The position numbers and the translations under genes were made by a program. Below, piece after piece: positions 7,257-14,780 of a stretch of 19,747 nucleotides of DNA (positions within the stretch are counted from its first letter, which is position 1; the number at the start of each line of letters is the position of its first letter). The notes under the pieces were generated by a model that made no database searches, was not told where the DNA came from, and saw nothing but the letters and a program-made list of their open reading frames with translations. Origin of the DNA: JABSOG01 sp041583135 (GTDB lineage: Bacteria; Pseudomonadota; Gammaproteobacteria; Enterobacterales; Alteromonadaceae); NCBI GenBank assembly GCA_041583135.1, contig JBFHGJ010000109.1, positions 1-19,747 of the forward strand. Reading direction: 5' to 3'.

Positions 7257-8901
7257 TCTGCTGGCGGTTTTTGATAAACTGCATCGCATTGTCAAAGCTC
7301 ATAAAGTGATTTTGACTGCCGATTAAGGCAATTATCCCCGCCTTTAACAGCTTGCGGCGAACTCGTTTATTGGCGCCAGATAAGATCACATTGACCCCTT
7401 GTCGCTGGAGATCTTTGATCATATCCTCTAAGGTTTGCAATCCGGTAATATCAATAAAAGGCACCCATTTGAGCCGAATAATAAGGTGTTTAGGTGTCTC
7501 AGGCGTGTGTGCCAGCGCCTGTTCAAAGTTTTCAACGGCACCGAAAAAGATAGGTCCCTCTACAGCAAAAACCATCACATCGCTAGGCAGTGCCGTCATA
7601 CCGTTGTGGTTTAGCTCTTGGGCCAAATCTTTATTTGTCGCAACATGAACCTCAACACTGGTCGCCATGCGTCGCATAAAGTGTAAAGTGGCAAGTATTA
7701 CGCCGATGTTGACGGCAACAACTAAATCGGCAAACACCGTCAAAAAGAAAGTGATCAGTAAAATCACTACATCGGCCCGAGGGGCGCGGCGAACCATTTT
7801 GATAAACTGTTTGGCTTCACTCATATTCCAAGCCACCACAAACAGTATTGCTGCCAGTGTGGCCAATGGAATGTCATAGGCCAGCGGTGCCAAAAGTAAA
7901 ATGATCACCAGTAACGTCAATGCGTGAATGATGCCTGCCAGCGGGCTGGTGCCGCCGTTACGGATATTGGTTGCGGTACGGGCAATGGCGCCTGTTGCAG
8001 CGAAACCGCCAAAAAGTGGTGCGACGATATTGGCAAGACCCTGACCTACCAACTCTTGGTTGGAATCATGTCTGGTGCCCGCCATGTTGTCGGCCACTAC
8101 AGCCGATAGCAGCGACTCTATGGCGCCCAGCATGGCGATGGTGAAGGCCGGCGCAATTAACTCAACCATTTTGCCCCAAGTGAGTGATGGGATTGTTGGT
8201 GAAGGCAGCCCTTGTGGGATGCCGCCAAAGGCGGTGCCGATGGTTTTGATTCCATCGAATTGAAATGTCAGCTGAGCCAATGTGGTGAGCATCAAAGCGG
8301 TGAGGGGGCCGGGGACTTTGCTCAAAAAGGGCAATTTAGGACTATAAATCACAAGCAGCAGTGCCAGCACCGCCAGTGCTGTTGTGGGCAGATGAAGCTG
8401 TGGCAGCAGTTGCAACAATTGTAGAATTTTATCGTGAAAGTGGGTCGCTGAGATCTCGGCCAAACCAAAAAATGCCTGCCATTGACCGACCCATATGATA
8501 GTGCCGATACCGGCGGTAAAACCGACAATAACAGGGGCTGGAATAAACTTGATCACCGCGCCCATTTTGCTTAGCCCCAGCAGCAATAACATCACACCGG
8601 CCATAAGGCTGGCGATTTGCAGACCTTCAATGCCGTATTTCGCGGTGATACCTGACAAAACCACGATGAAAGCCCCGGTAGGGCCGGCGATTTGCAACCG
8701 AGTGCCGCCAAATATCGACACCATCAAACCAGCAATGATGGCGGTATAGAGTCCTTGTTCCGGCTTGGCGCCGGAGGCGATGGCAAATGCCATGGCAAGC
8801 GGCAAGGCAACGACACCGACAATTACCCCTGCGATAAGATTGTTCAGCCAATATCTTGAGCGGAGAAGCCCGGCTTTTTTCGCTTCAATCAGCGCTATCA
8901 T
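7249..8901 (-). CDS. SulP-family inorganic anion transporter with STAS domain
   Basis: The 550-residue inner-membrane protein belongs to SulP (SLC26-like). It has about 10-14 hydrophobic segments between residues 20 and 410 and a cytoplasmic STAS domain from about 440 to 545. Landmarks are GVVALPLAMAFAIASG (29-44), GLYTAIIAGLMVSIFGG (50-66), IAGPTGAFIV (71-80), the GAIESLLSAVVAD segment (259-271) and, in STAS, FIDITGLQTL (482-491), where the conserved D-x-S/T-G phosphoacceptor-type loop is Asp484-Gly487. Family substrates include sulfate, bicarbonate and other oxyanions; the sequence alone does not decide. The promoter region is covered by a perfect 30-bp palindrome related to that of the convergent RHH gene, so local repression is likely. 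Confidence 0.92.
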   Translation of the reverse strand: MIALIEAKKAGLLRSRYWLNNLIAGVIVGVVALPLAMAFAIASGAKPEQGLYTAIIAGLMVSIFGGTRLQIAGPTGAFIVVLSGITAKYGIEGLQIASLMAGVMLLLLGLSKMGAVIKFIPAPVIVGFTAGIGTIIWVGQWQAFFGLAEISATHFHDKILQLLQLLPQLHLPTTALAVLALLLVIYSPKLPFLSKVPGPLTALMLTTLAQLTFQFDGIKTIGTAFGGIPQGLPSPTIPSLTWGKMVELIAPAFTIAMLGAIESLLSAVVADNMAGTRHDSNQELVGQGLANIVAPLFGGFAATGAIARTATNIRNGGTSPLAGIIHALTLLVIILLLAPLAYDIPLATLAAILFVVAWNMSEAKQFIKMVRRAPRADVVILLITFFLTVFADLVVAVNIGVILATLHFMRRMATSVEVHVATNKDLAQELNHNGMTALPSDVMVFAVEGPIFFGAVENFEQALAHTPETPKHLIIRLKWVPFIDITGLQTLEDMIKDLQRQGVNVILSGANKRVRRKLLKAGIIALIGSQNHFMSFDNAMQFIKNRQQIT

Positions 8902-8923
8902 AAAACACCACCTAAGGTTGGTA

Positions 8924-8953
8924 ATGATAATAACATTATAATGTTATTATCAT
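8924..8953. promoter_or_regulatory. Perfect 30-bp palindrome over the putative sulP promoter (operator copy 2)
   Basis: The left half ATGATAATAACATTA is followed directly by its exact reverse complement, with no spacer. Reading toward sulP (minus strand), a consensus TATAAT lies in the centre (8940-8935). TTGTTA lies 16 bp upstream (8962-8957), giving a start site near 8928 and a leader of about 27 nt. A protein on the palindrome would block RNA polymerase. It matches the palindrome at 7015-7044 at 26 of 30 positions. Fur-type arms (TGATAAT and ATTATCA) are present but 14 bp apart instead of 1, so a Fur site is less likely. Confidence 0.75.
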
Positions 8954-9118
8954 ATTTAACAACCAAAGCGCACTAATGCGGTATCAAAAGGGCAGGCCAT
9001 CTTGAGCTTTTTGACATGATTTTAAATCATTGAAAAGGGAAGAGGTCCGTTGATTGGGCTATCTACGCCAATCGGGGATAAGTATATGCCGTGTACAAAA
9101 TCCCTTGGTTTTTTGGCG

Positions 9119-9143
9119 GGCCGATGCGGGCTGCGCATCGGCC
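9119..9143 (-). terminator. Strong hairpin just downstream of the sodium symporter gene
   Basis: GGCCGATGCG and CGCATCGGCC form a perfect 10-bp GC-rich stem around a 5-nt loop, 12 bp beyond the symporter stop. There is no U-run after the stem on the minus strand, so it is not a classical intrinsic terminator. It could stabilise the 3' end of the message or pause polymerase. Confidence 0.4.
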
Positions 9144-9155
9144 AAATAGGTATGG

Positions 9156-10502
9156 TTACAGCACAGACTGTGCGAAGGTAGTAAGGAGGATCACAGGGCA
9201 AACCAACTTGACATACACCGGCCAAATCTTCCAAAACAGGCTTGAGGCCATCTCTGGCGCGCCGCCTTCGAGTTCGTGGAGGATCTCGTTGCGATGCCAA
9301 ATCCAACCGGCAAATAGACACAAACACAGGCCAATCAATGGCTGAGAGTATTGTGTGGTGATGGTGATGACAAGGCCAAATAGTGCGCCGAAGTTTAACA
9401 CGATAACGGTGCTGATCAGCATGATAATGCCACCAATCATCCATGCCGCTTTAGTGCGGCAGATATTGCTGTTTTCAACAGCGTAGGCCACCGGTACTTC
9501 CAACATTGAAATGCTTGAGGTCACCGCTGCAATGGCCATTAGGACAAAGAAAACCAAGGCGACGAAAGGCCCAATGCTACCCATGGAGTGAAATAGAGCC
9601 GGGATCACCTGAAAAATCAGATCAGGGCCGCTGATCAAATGACCACCATCGTCAAAGATGCTAACGCCAAGTTTTAATGCGACGTACATCGCGGGAATAA
9701 TCAACATACCGGCCAAGATGGCAATGCCAACATCAACCAGCGCAACTGAGGCGCCCAGTACCACGATGTTTTCTTTTTTGCTGACATAAGAGCCGTAAAT
9801 CAACATGGTGCCGACACCCAAAGACAAGGAGAAAAACGCCTGACCCATGGCACTGATGAGCAAGTTGGGGTCTGTCACTTTGCTAAAATCTGGCACCAGA
9901 TAGGCTCGCCAACCTTCGCTGGCGCCATCTTGCAGGGCAACGTAAATAATCAATGACACGATGAGCAAAAGTAATAACGGCATCAAGCGGGTAGACCATT
10001 TCTCAATACCATCGGCTACGCCTTTGGTCACGATTAAGATGGTCATAACAAAAAACAAATAGGTGAAAATCAAATCCCGAGTGATTGATTGGCTGGTCAG
10101 CCAAGCCGATACATCATTTAGGCTCGCCACATCGGTGATGGAAGAAAACAGGTAAGCTAGCATCCAACCGGCAACAATGGCGTAAAAACTTAAGATCAGG
10201 CTAACGGTGACAAGCCCCCAAAAGCCGGTGGCTTTACCAAGTTTTTTAGCGGTCTGGCCGGTTGAGATTTTTTGTAGGGCGTCTACCATGTTGGATTGGG
10301 CATGACGTCCAATGACCATTTCGGCCATCAATATCGGGTAGGCCAATAAGAAGGTCATGATCAGATACACTAAGACAAAAGCGGCGCCGCCATTTTCGGC
10401 AACCTGCGTTGGAAAGCCCCAGATGTTACCCAATCCTACTGCCGAGCCTGCCGCTGCAATGACAAACCCGAGTCTTGAAGAAAACTCTCCTCTTGCACTC
10501 AT
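9156..10502 (-). CDS. Sodium-dependent transporter, NSS/SNF family
   Basis: The 448-residue polytopic membrane protein belongs to the neurotransmitter:sodium symporters, which couple Na+ entry to uptake of amino acids or similar solutes. The N-terminus SSRLGFVIAAAGSAVGLGNI (8-27) followed by WGFPTQVAENGG (28-39) is the TM1 signature with the unwound GLGN sodium/substrate site. ISAMGQAFFSLSLGVGTML (216-234) corresponds to TM6. About 11-12 hydrophobic helices are seen, the usual number for bacterial members. The substrate cannot be told from sequence. The gene stands alone: a likely promoter lies directly upstream, and the DUF697 gene on the same strand ends 176 bp before it. Confidence 0.93.
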   Translation of the reverse strand: MSARGEFSSRLGFVIAAAGSAVGLGNIWGFPTQVAENGGAAFVLVYLIMTFLLAYPILMAEMVIGRHAQSNMVDALQKISTGQTAKKLGKATGFWGLVTVSLILSFYAIVAGWMLAYLFSSITDVASLNDVSAWLTSQSITRDLIFTYLFFVMTILIVTKGVADGIEKWSTRLMPLLLLLIVSLIIYVALQDGASEGWRAYLVPDFSKVTDPNLLISAMGQAFFSLSLGVGTMLIYGSYVSKKENIVVLGASVALVDVGIAILAGMLIIPAMYVALKLGVSIFDDGGHLISGPDLIFQVIPALFHSMGSIGPFVALVFFVLMAIAAVTSSISMLEVPVAYAVENSNICRTKAAWMIGGIIMLISTVIVLNFGALFGLVITITTQYSQPLIGLCLCLFAGWIWHRNEILHELEGGAPEMASSLFWKIWPVYVKLVCPVILLTTFAQSVL

Positions 10503-10542
10503 ATTCAGTTGTTTCCGTGTTGTTATGAATTTTGACCCCCGC

Positions 10543-10548
10543 AGTATA
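10543..10548 (-). promoter_or_regulatory. Candidate -10 element for the NSS transporter gene
   Basis: TATACT on the minus strand (10548-10543) lies 41 bp upstream of the transporter ATG in an AT-rich stretch, giving a leader of about 34 nt. The hexamer 17 bp further upstream (TCGTTT) is a poor -35, so only the -10 is proposed. Confidence 0.35.
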
Positions 10549-10622
10549 TTGAATTTCTATTGTGAAAACGAATTTTTCCGTCAAATTTTACTCGCGGGGA
10601 ACAGGGCTACTAAGGTTGTATT

Positions 10623-10664
10623 AAAAAAAAGAACGTGAGATTGGATCTCGGCGCCAAGCACCGA
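10623..10664 (-). terminator. Possible terminator after the MACPF-DUF697 gene pair
   Basis: On the minus strand, 14 nt after the DUF697 stop, TCGGTGC and GCGCCGA can pair around TTG (10664-10648, one G-T pair). An overlapping small stem GAGAT/ATCTC (10649-10637) comes next, followed 6 nt later by a run of eight T residues (10630-10623). The run supports termination, but its distance from the better stem is unusual. Confidence 0.4.
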
Positions 10665-10678
10665 AACCGCTTGTGAGC

Positions 10679-11167
10679 TTAAGGACGAATTCCCGCGCTA
10701 CTTTGCTTGACCACTTTTTTGCCCGCTTCAAACTGCGCCTGGTAGTAGGCTTTCATTTTATCCGGGTTAAAATCGAGTAAAGTACCGCCGGTTTCATAGT
10801 GGTGAATGAAGACCTGACCAACTGCATAGGTTGAAGCGCCACCGAGCAGCGGCATCCCTAAAATGCCTATGGTGGTGCCAACCACCGGGATGGTTTTACA
10901 TAGGCTAAACAGATTGGTGGTTAATGATAACGGGGCAATGGCGCCTGCCAGTGAGGCTATGAGTGTTTTGCTGCGATTGCTTGAAAACGGCACGCCGTAG
11001 AGTTCGCTGAGATCTTTGAGCATCTTGACCTGAGCGGCCAACAGCAGTGCCGAGTCTACTGCCGGCAGCACCACCAAGCCAATGGCGGCAGCGGCGGTGG
11101 TATAATTCTTTACGGTTTTTTGTGCCAGCTGCGGCCGTGAAAGTGTCGTTGATTTTGTCATGTTCAT
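10679..11167 (-). CDS. DUF697-like membrane-associated protein, partner of the MACPF gene
   Basis: The 162-residue protein resembles DUF697/YcjF-type domains. AAAAIGLVVLPAVDSALLLA (25-44) and QVKMLKDLSELYGVPFS (46-62) match the family's alternating hydrophobic/amphipathic pattern. Further hydrophobic, glycine-rich segments lie at about 68-86 and 91-117, and the tail is basic. DUF697 domains usually occur in inner-membrane proteins, often fused to GTPases; here the domain stands alone without a GTPase. The gene begins 2 bp after the MACPF-hemopexin stop, indicating coupled expression. By position it could be an immunity, membrane-docking or export factor for that protein, but this is inference. 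A second in-frame ATG (codon 3) is equally possible as start. Confidence 0.65.
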   Translation of the reverse strand: MNMTKSTTLSRPQLAQKTVKNYTTAAAAIGLVVLPAVDSALLLAAQVKMLKDLSELYGVPFSSNRSKTLIASLAGAIAPLSLTTNLFSLCKTIPVVGTTIGILGMPLLGGASTYAVGQVFIHHYETGGTLLDFNPDKMKAYYQAQFEAGKKVVKQSSAGIRP

Positions 11168-11169
11168 GC

Positions 11170-12696
11170 CTATACAAACAGTTTCCAGTCTTCGACATAA
11201 CTGCCTAAGACATGTTTGGGATAACCGGGATCGGTGCGAAAGTCAGTAACGTCATAGCGAATATGTTGATCGTCGTGAAAGAAATAAACCTTGCCGTTGC
11301 CCCAATACACCGCCGCATCGATTTTATCGAAATGCAGCCCTTCCCAGCGTTCGTGGATAAGCGCCGGATAACCTTCATCTACATGGTTTTTAATGACATT
11401 AAAGCGCACATAATGCTTACCACAAAACAGGTAAACGTATTCATCGTCAAAACGCAAAGCGGCATCGATACGCTCAAAAGTCACTCCCGGCCAGCCTTTG
11501 GCAATCTCTGTTGGCGGCGAAAACTCGGTGGTCTTCGGATCATAGCTGACATACCACTGACCACGGAACAAAAAGACCTTTTCGTTCAAGTGATTGTTTT
11601 GCTCTTGACCGATAAACTTACCGCTTAACGCGGCATCGATTCGGTCAAATCCCATGGCCTTTAGCGCCGGCCATTTACTCTCTAAAGGTTGTGGCTTGCG
11701 GCTTTCTTGCAGGTCGGCATTGTAGACTGAAAACGTGCCTTCGCGGATGAAGTAGACTTCTGGTCCTATGCAAAATACCGCGCAAATCGGGGCAAAGGCT
11801 GTCGCGGCCAAATAGGCTGCCTTCAGGGCTTGGGATTTTTTCTCGTCGGTGATTAATGTCCATATACCAGATACCTCCAGTTCTATCGACTGGGGGTTGT
11901 CTTTGATGGTGGTTATCCATTGGTTGTAGAGTGTCTCATCTAGTCTGTTGAGCGCCGCCAAAAGCTGAGCATCACCGCCTTTTCCGGCCACGGTACATTC
12001 GGCGTTGTTGGCTAATTTCTCTTTCTTTTCATTAAGATGACTGCTTGATTGGGTATTGCCTAAAGCGCCAAAGCTCGCTTGCAGACCCATGCGGATATCC
12101 TGTTCGGAAATATCGGCAGATTTGAGCACTGAAACGGTCAGGGTCGCGCGTCCGCCAACCCAGGCTCTTTTGACATAGTGGCTACCAAACTGTTGAAAAA
12201 ATCGGTCGTACTCCTTGCGGTGGCAATGCTTAAAAGGAACCGGAAAATCCACCTGATTAATGGTCGCTACCAGGTTGCTGAAATCTGACAAATACACCGA
12301 CCAAAACGGTAAAAACGAATTGCGAGTCGCATAGAAGGCGTTTTCATTGCGACGCATCATGCTGGCGTTGCTGGCATTGGCGTTGACACTAAATGCCCGG
12401 TTGCCGCCCGATAGGCTAGCGTCGATTTGATTGGCTTTGTCGAGCCTATCGACCGACTCCTCAATACAGACCTGATTGAGCGAAAGCCCTGCGGGCATTG
12501 GTGGCGAATCGTTGACTTCATACCCTTCAGGTACGGCGTAGCTTTGTGCGGTTTCGGCGCAAAAGCGGCTTTTGAAGTTTTGCTGAGGGAACAAAATACC
12601 CTTTAGCTCATAGGGTTGATGTGGTGCCAAATAGATACCACGGCCCACAACATCAAGGCCGGGAATGGGGTTTAGCTGACTGTCATTATTGTTCAT
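11170..12696 (-). CDS. MACPF-domain protein with C-terminal hemopexin-like propeller
   Basis: The 508-residue protein has two modules. Residues about 15-300 form an MACPF (membrane attack complex/perforin) domain, marked by FGSHYVKRAWVGGRATLTV (170-188), the Y/F-G-T/S-H-Y-x6-G-G signature of pore-forming perforins. Residues about 305-505 hold four hemopexin-like repeats. Three show D-A-A plus aromatic (Y/V)-x-F patterns: FDRIDAAL with FLFRGQWYVSYD (350-386), FERIDAAL with YLFCGKHYVRF (407-432), and FDKIDAAV with YFFHDDQHIRYD (456-482); the first repeat is weaker (about 311-345). No signal peptide is visible, so export by lysis or a dedicated system, or cytoplasmic action, must be considered. 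Its start lies 32 nt after a consensus -10 site. It is coupled to a DUF697 gene. Confidence 0.85.
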   Translation of the reverse strand: MNNNDSQLNPIPGLDVVGRGIYLAPHQPYELKGILFPQQNFKSRFCAETAQSYAVPEGYEVNDSPPMPAGLSLNQVCIEESVDRLDKANQIDASLSGGNRAFSVNANASNASMMRRNENAFYATRNSFLPFWSVYLSDFSNLVATINQVDFPVPFKHCHRKEYDRFFQQFGSHYVKRAWVGGRATLTVSVLKSADISEQDIRMGLQASFGALGNTQSSSHLNEKKEKLANNAECTVAGKGGDAQLLAALNRLDETLYNQWITTIKDNPQSIELEVSGIWTLITDEKKSQALKAAYLAATAFAPICAVFCIGPEVYFIREGTFSVYNADLQESRKPQPLESKWPALKAMGFDRIDAALSGKFIGQEQNNHLNEKVFLFRGQWYVSYDPKTTEFSPPTEIAKGWPGVTFERIDAALRFDDEYVYLFCGKHYVRFNVIKNHVDEGYPALIHERWEGLHFDKIDAAVYWGNGKVYFFHDDQHIRYDVTDFRTDPGYPKHVLGSYVEDWKLFV

Positions 12697-12734
12697 GAGA
12701 ATGAAATGTCACCAATTTGGTTTCAAATGGTGTC

Positions 12735-12763
12735 ATTATAGGCCAATTTATTGTTTGCAACAG
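12735..12763 (-). promoter_or_regulatory. Candidate promoter of the MACPF-DUF697 operon
   Basis: A consensus TATAAT on the minus strand (12740-12735) stands about 39 bp before the MACPF ATG. The hexamer 17 bp upstream, CTGTTG (12763-12758), is a weak -35. An 8-bp-arm inverted repeat begins 13 bp further upstream (12776-12802). Confidence 0.45.
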
Positions 12764-12775
12764 TGGGTGTTGAAT

Positions 12776-12802
12776 TTTTGCGACGATTACTTGCTCGCAA
12801 AA
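12776..12802. repeat. Inverted repeat upstream of the MACPF promoter
   Basis: TTTTGCGA (12776-12783) and TCGCAAAA (12795-12802) are exact reverse complements separated by 11 bp. The position just upstream of the MACPF -35 suits an activator or repressor site. No known regulator is recognised. Confidence 0.4.
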
Positions 12803-12892
12803 GCATGAACAGAGTCAAGCGCGCTGTACTGGGCGTAAACAATAAATAACAGCGAGCACAAAAATCGCCAAAAACTTTTTTAAGAAAAACCA

Positions 12893-12922
12893 TTGCGTCA
12901 CAAATTTTTTGTGTGCTAAGTT
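12893..12922 (+). promoter_or_regulatory. Probable leu operon promoter with internal inverted repeat
   Basis: TTGCGT (12893-12898) is followed after 18 bp by TAAGTT (12917-12922), preceded by TGC as an extended -10. The spacer holds CACAAA and TTTGTG around TTT (12899-12913), a small dyad that could be an operator. The start would be near 12930, about 47 nt before the leader peptide ATG. Confidence 0.4.
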
Positions 12923-12976
12923 AAATAACAGCTCAGTGCTTAACCAGATTTTTATCGATTAGACGAAGATTATTAA

Positions 12977-13045
12977 ATGAATACTATGATCACCATTAGC
13001 ATTATTCTCAGCCTCGTGCTCCTCATTAGGACCGCGGGCGGCTGA
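12977..13045 (+). CDS. leuL: leu operon leader peptide
   Basis: A 22-codon reading frame directly precedes the attenuator. Its core, ITISIILSLVLLI (residues 5-17), contains five Ile, four Leu and one Val among 13 residues. All four Leu codons are CTC, so scarcity of charged tRNA would stall a ribosome here. The peptide has no cellular role expected beyond this sensing. The stop codon falls just after the segment (13031-13038) that can pair with the terminator's 5' arm, the geometry required for transcription attenuation. Confidence 0.85.
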   Translation: MNTMITISIILSLVLLIRTAGG

Positions 13046-13111
13046 TGTGCATGTGTGATTATTAACCGACATCAAAACCCCGCGCTCATCACCGCGGGGT
13101 TTTTTGTTTTT
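13031..13111 (+). terminator. leu attenuator: antiterminator segment and intrinsic terminator
   Basis: The terminator stem pairs ACCCCGCG (13077-13084) with CGCGGGGT (13093-13100) around an 8-nt loop, extended by A-T pairs and followed by a T-rich tract (13100-13111). The octamer ACCGCGGG occurs both at the end of the leader peptide (13031-13038) and in the terminator's 3' arm (13091-13098). Both copies can therefore compete for the same 5' arm. Pairing of the upstream copy would form the antiterminator when the ribosome stalls in the leader. Confidence 0.9.
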
Positions 13112-13178
13112 ACAACCTCGCTTTGAACGCCCAGTGTTTTGAAATTGACACCAATTTTAAACAAAAGAGAAACAAAGT

Positions 13179-14741
13179 ATGGTTGCAAACGACAAAGTGT
13201 GGTTCTTCGATACCACGTTAAGAGATGGGGATCAGGCATTATCTGCCAGCTTGAATCAGGCAGAGAAAATCCAACTGGCACATGCCATCGCCCGTCTAAA
13301 TGTCGATGTCATGGAAGTCGGGTTTCCTGTCTCAAGTCCTGGGGATTTCGCGGCGGTTTCCACCATCGCCAAAGAAGTCAAAGGACCGGTGATCTGCGGT
13401 TTATCCCGAGTGATGGAAAAGGACATCGACGCTTGTGGTGAAGCGCTAAAAGCGGCAGAGCGAGCGCGCATTCACACCTTTATCGCGACATCGCCCATTC
13501 ACTTACAACACAAGTTACGAATGCCACTATCGAGAGCGACCGAGATGGCGGTAGCGGCTATCAGACGGGCATCACGCTATACCGACGATATCGAATTTTC
13601 TTGTGAAGATGCCTCACGCACCCCTGATAGTGATTTGTTTTATATTATCGAACGCGCCATTGCCGCCGGTGCCACTACCATCAATATTCCCGACACCGTA
13701 GGCTATACCACACCAAGCGAATTTGCCCGGGTGATCAGTGCCATTCGCAACAACGTGGTCAATATTGACAAAGCGCGTTTGTCGGTGCACTGCCATAACG
13801 ACCTAGGATTGGCTGTGGCCAACAGCATTGCCGCAGTGGAAGCCGGTGCCCGTCAGGTCGAATGTACCATCAATGGTATCGGTGAACGTGCTGGCAACTG
13901 CGCAATGGAAGAAGTGGCGATGATTTTGGCTACCCGCAAAGATCAATTTCAGCTAGATACTCAAATCAATACCCAAGAGATTTATCGCACCTCAAGATTG
14001 GTCAGCCAAGTGTGCAATATGCCGGTGCAGTCAAACAAAGCGATTGTCGGACAGAACGCTTTTGCCCACAGTTCGGGGATTCACCAAGATGGTATGTTAA
14101 AAGCGGCGAATACCTATGAGATCATGTCTCCTGAGAGCATAGGTATTCGCAAAAGCGAGTTGAACATGACTTCGCGCTCTGGCCGTCATGTGATCCAGCA
14201 CCGTTTGGAGAGCTTAGGCTACAAAGACGGTGACTACGATTTAGACGAGATCTACAGCCAGTTTTTAGCATTGGCCGACCAAAAAGGCCGAGTACATGAC
14301 TATGACTTGGAAGCTTTGATCCACTTTAGCAAGTTGGACGAGCAGGCCGGTAAGAAATACCAACTGGATTTTGTCAATGTACACACCAATTCATCCTCTA
14401 TTGCCAGCGCGACCGTCGGTTTGTTGATCGACGGTGAGCGAGTGGTAGAGGCCGCAACCGGCAATGGTCCTGTTGATGCGGCTTATCGAGCCATCAGCCA
14501 AATCACCGACAAAGACATTCAAATCAGCGAATACAGCTTAGATGCAACCGGCAAAGGTGCCAACGCCTTAGGTCAGGTCAATGTCATCGCCCAATACAAA
14601 GGCAAGTCTTATCACGGCGCCGGTTTATCCACCGATATCGTCGAAGGTTCGGTTAGGGCCTACATCAATGTATTGAACCTGTGTCATCGTGCAAAACGCA
14701 TCGAGCACATTAAGCAAGAAGAAGTCGCCAAAGTGGCATAA
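13179..14741 (+). CDS. leuA: 2-isopropylmalate synthase
   Basis: LeuA condenses acetyl-CoA with 2-oxoisovalerate, the committed and leucine-inhibited step of leucine synthesis. The 520-residue length fits the proteobacterial long form: an HMGL-like TIM barrel (about 5-275), a linker and the C-terminal regulatory LeuA-dimer domain (about 390-510). Landmarks are FFDTTLRDGDQAL (9-21), with Arg15 and Asp16, and HCHNDLGLAVANS (from His204), with metal-ligand His204 and His206, followed by NGIGERAGN. Position 18 is Asp where the common motif reads GEQ, a conservative change. It is the first gene after the leu attenuator and is controlled by it. A 39-bp gap leads to leuB. Confidence 0.97.
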   Translation: MVANDKVWFFDTTLRDGDQALSASLNQAEKIQLAHAIARLNVDVMEVGFPVSSPGDFAAVSTIAKEVKGPVICGLSRVMEKDIDACGEALKAAERARIHTFIATSPIHLQHKLRMPLSRATEMAVAAIRRASRYTDDIEFSCEDASRTPDSDLFYIIERAIAAGATTINIPDTVGYTTPSEFARVISAIRNNVVNIDKARLSVHCHNDLGLAVANSIAAVEAGARQVECTINGIGERAGNCAMEEVAMILATRKDQFQLDTQINTQEIYRTSRLVSQVCNMPVQSNKAIVGQNAFAHSSGIHQDGMLKAANTYEIMSPESIGIRKSELNMTSRSGRHVIQHRLESLGYKDGDYDLDEIYSQFLALADQKGRVHDYDLEALIHFSKLDEQAGKKYQLDFVNVHTNSSSIASATVGLLIDGERVVEAATGNGPVDAAYRAISQITDKDIQISEYSLDATGKGANALGQVNVIAQYKGKSYHGAGLSTDIVEGSVRAYINVLNLCHRAKRIEHIKQEEVAKVA

Positions 14742-14780
14742 CCCATTGAACAAACACAACAAATTTAAAAGGCAAACAAG

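Noticed and set aside
8924..8953. Fur box upstream of sulP
   Set aside because: The arms resemble Fur half-sites but are separated by 14 bp, not the 1 bp of the 7-1-7 layout. The matching copy next to the RHH gene makes a local regulator more likely.
9022..9444. 140-codon minus-strand frame overlapping the end of the NSS transporter in another frame
   Set aside because: It overlaps the conserved transporter frame, is rich in His, Trp, Arg and Pro runs, and has no family resemblance.
11212..11628. 138-codon plus-strand frame opposite the hemopexin repeats
   Set aside because: It is antisense to the conserved hemopexin repeats, whose regular pattern leaves the opposite frame open; no family or promoter is evident.
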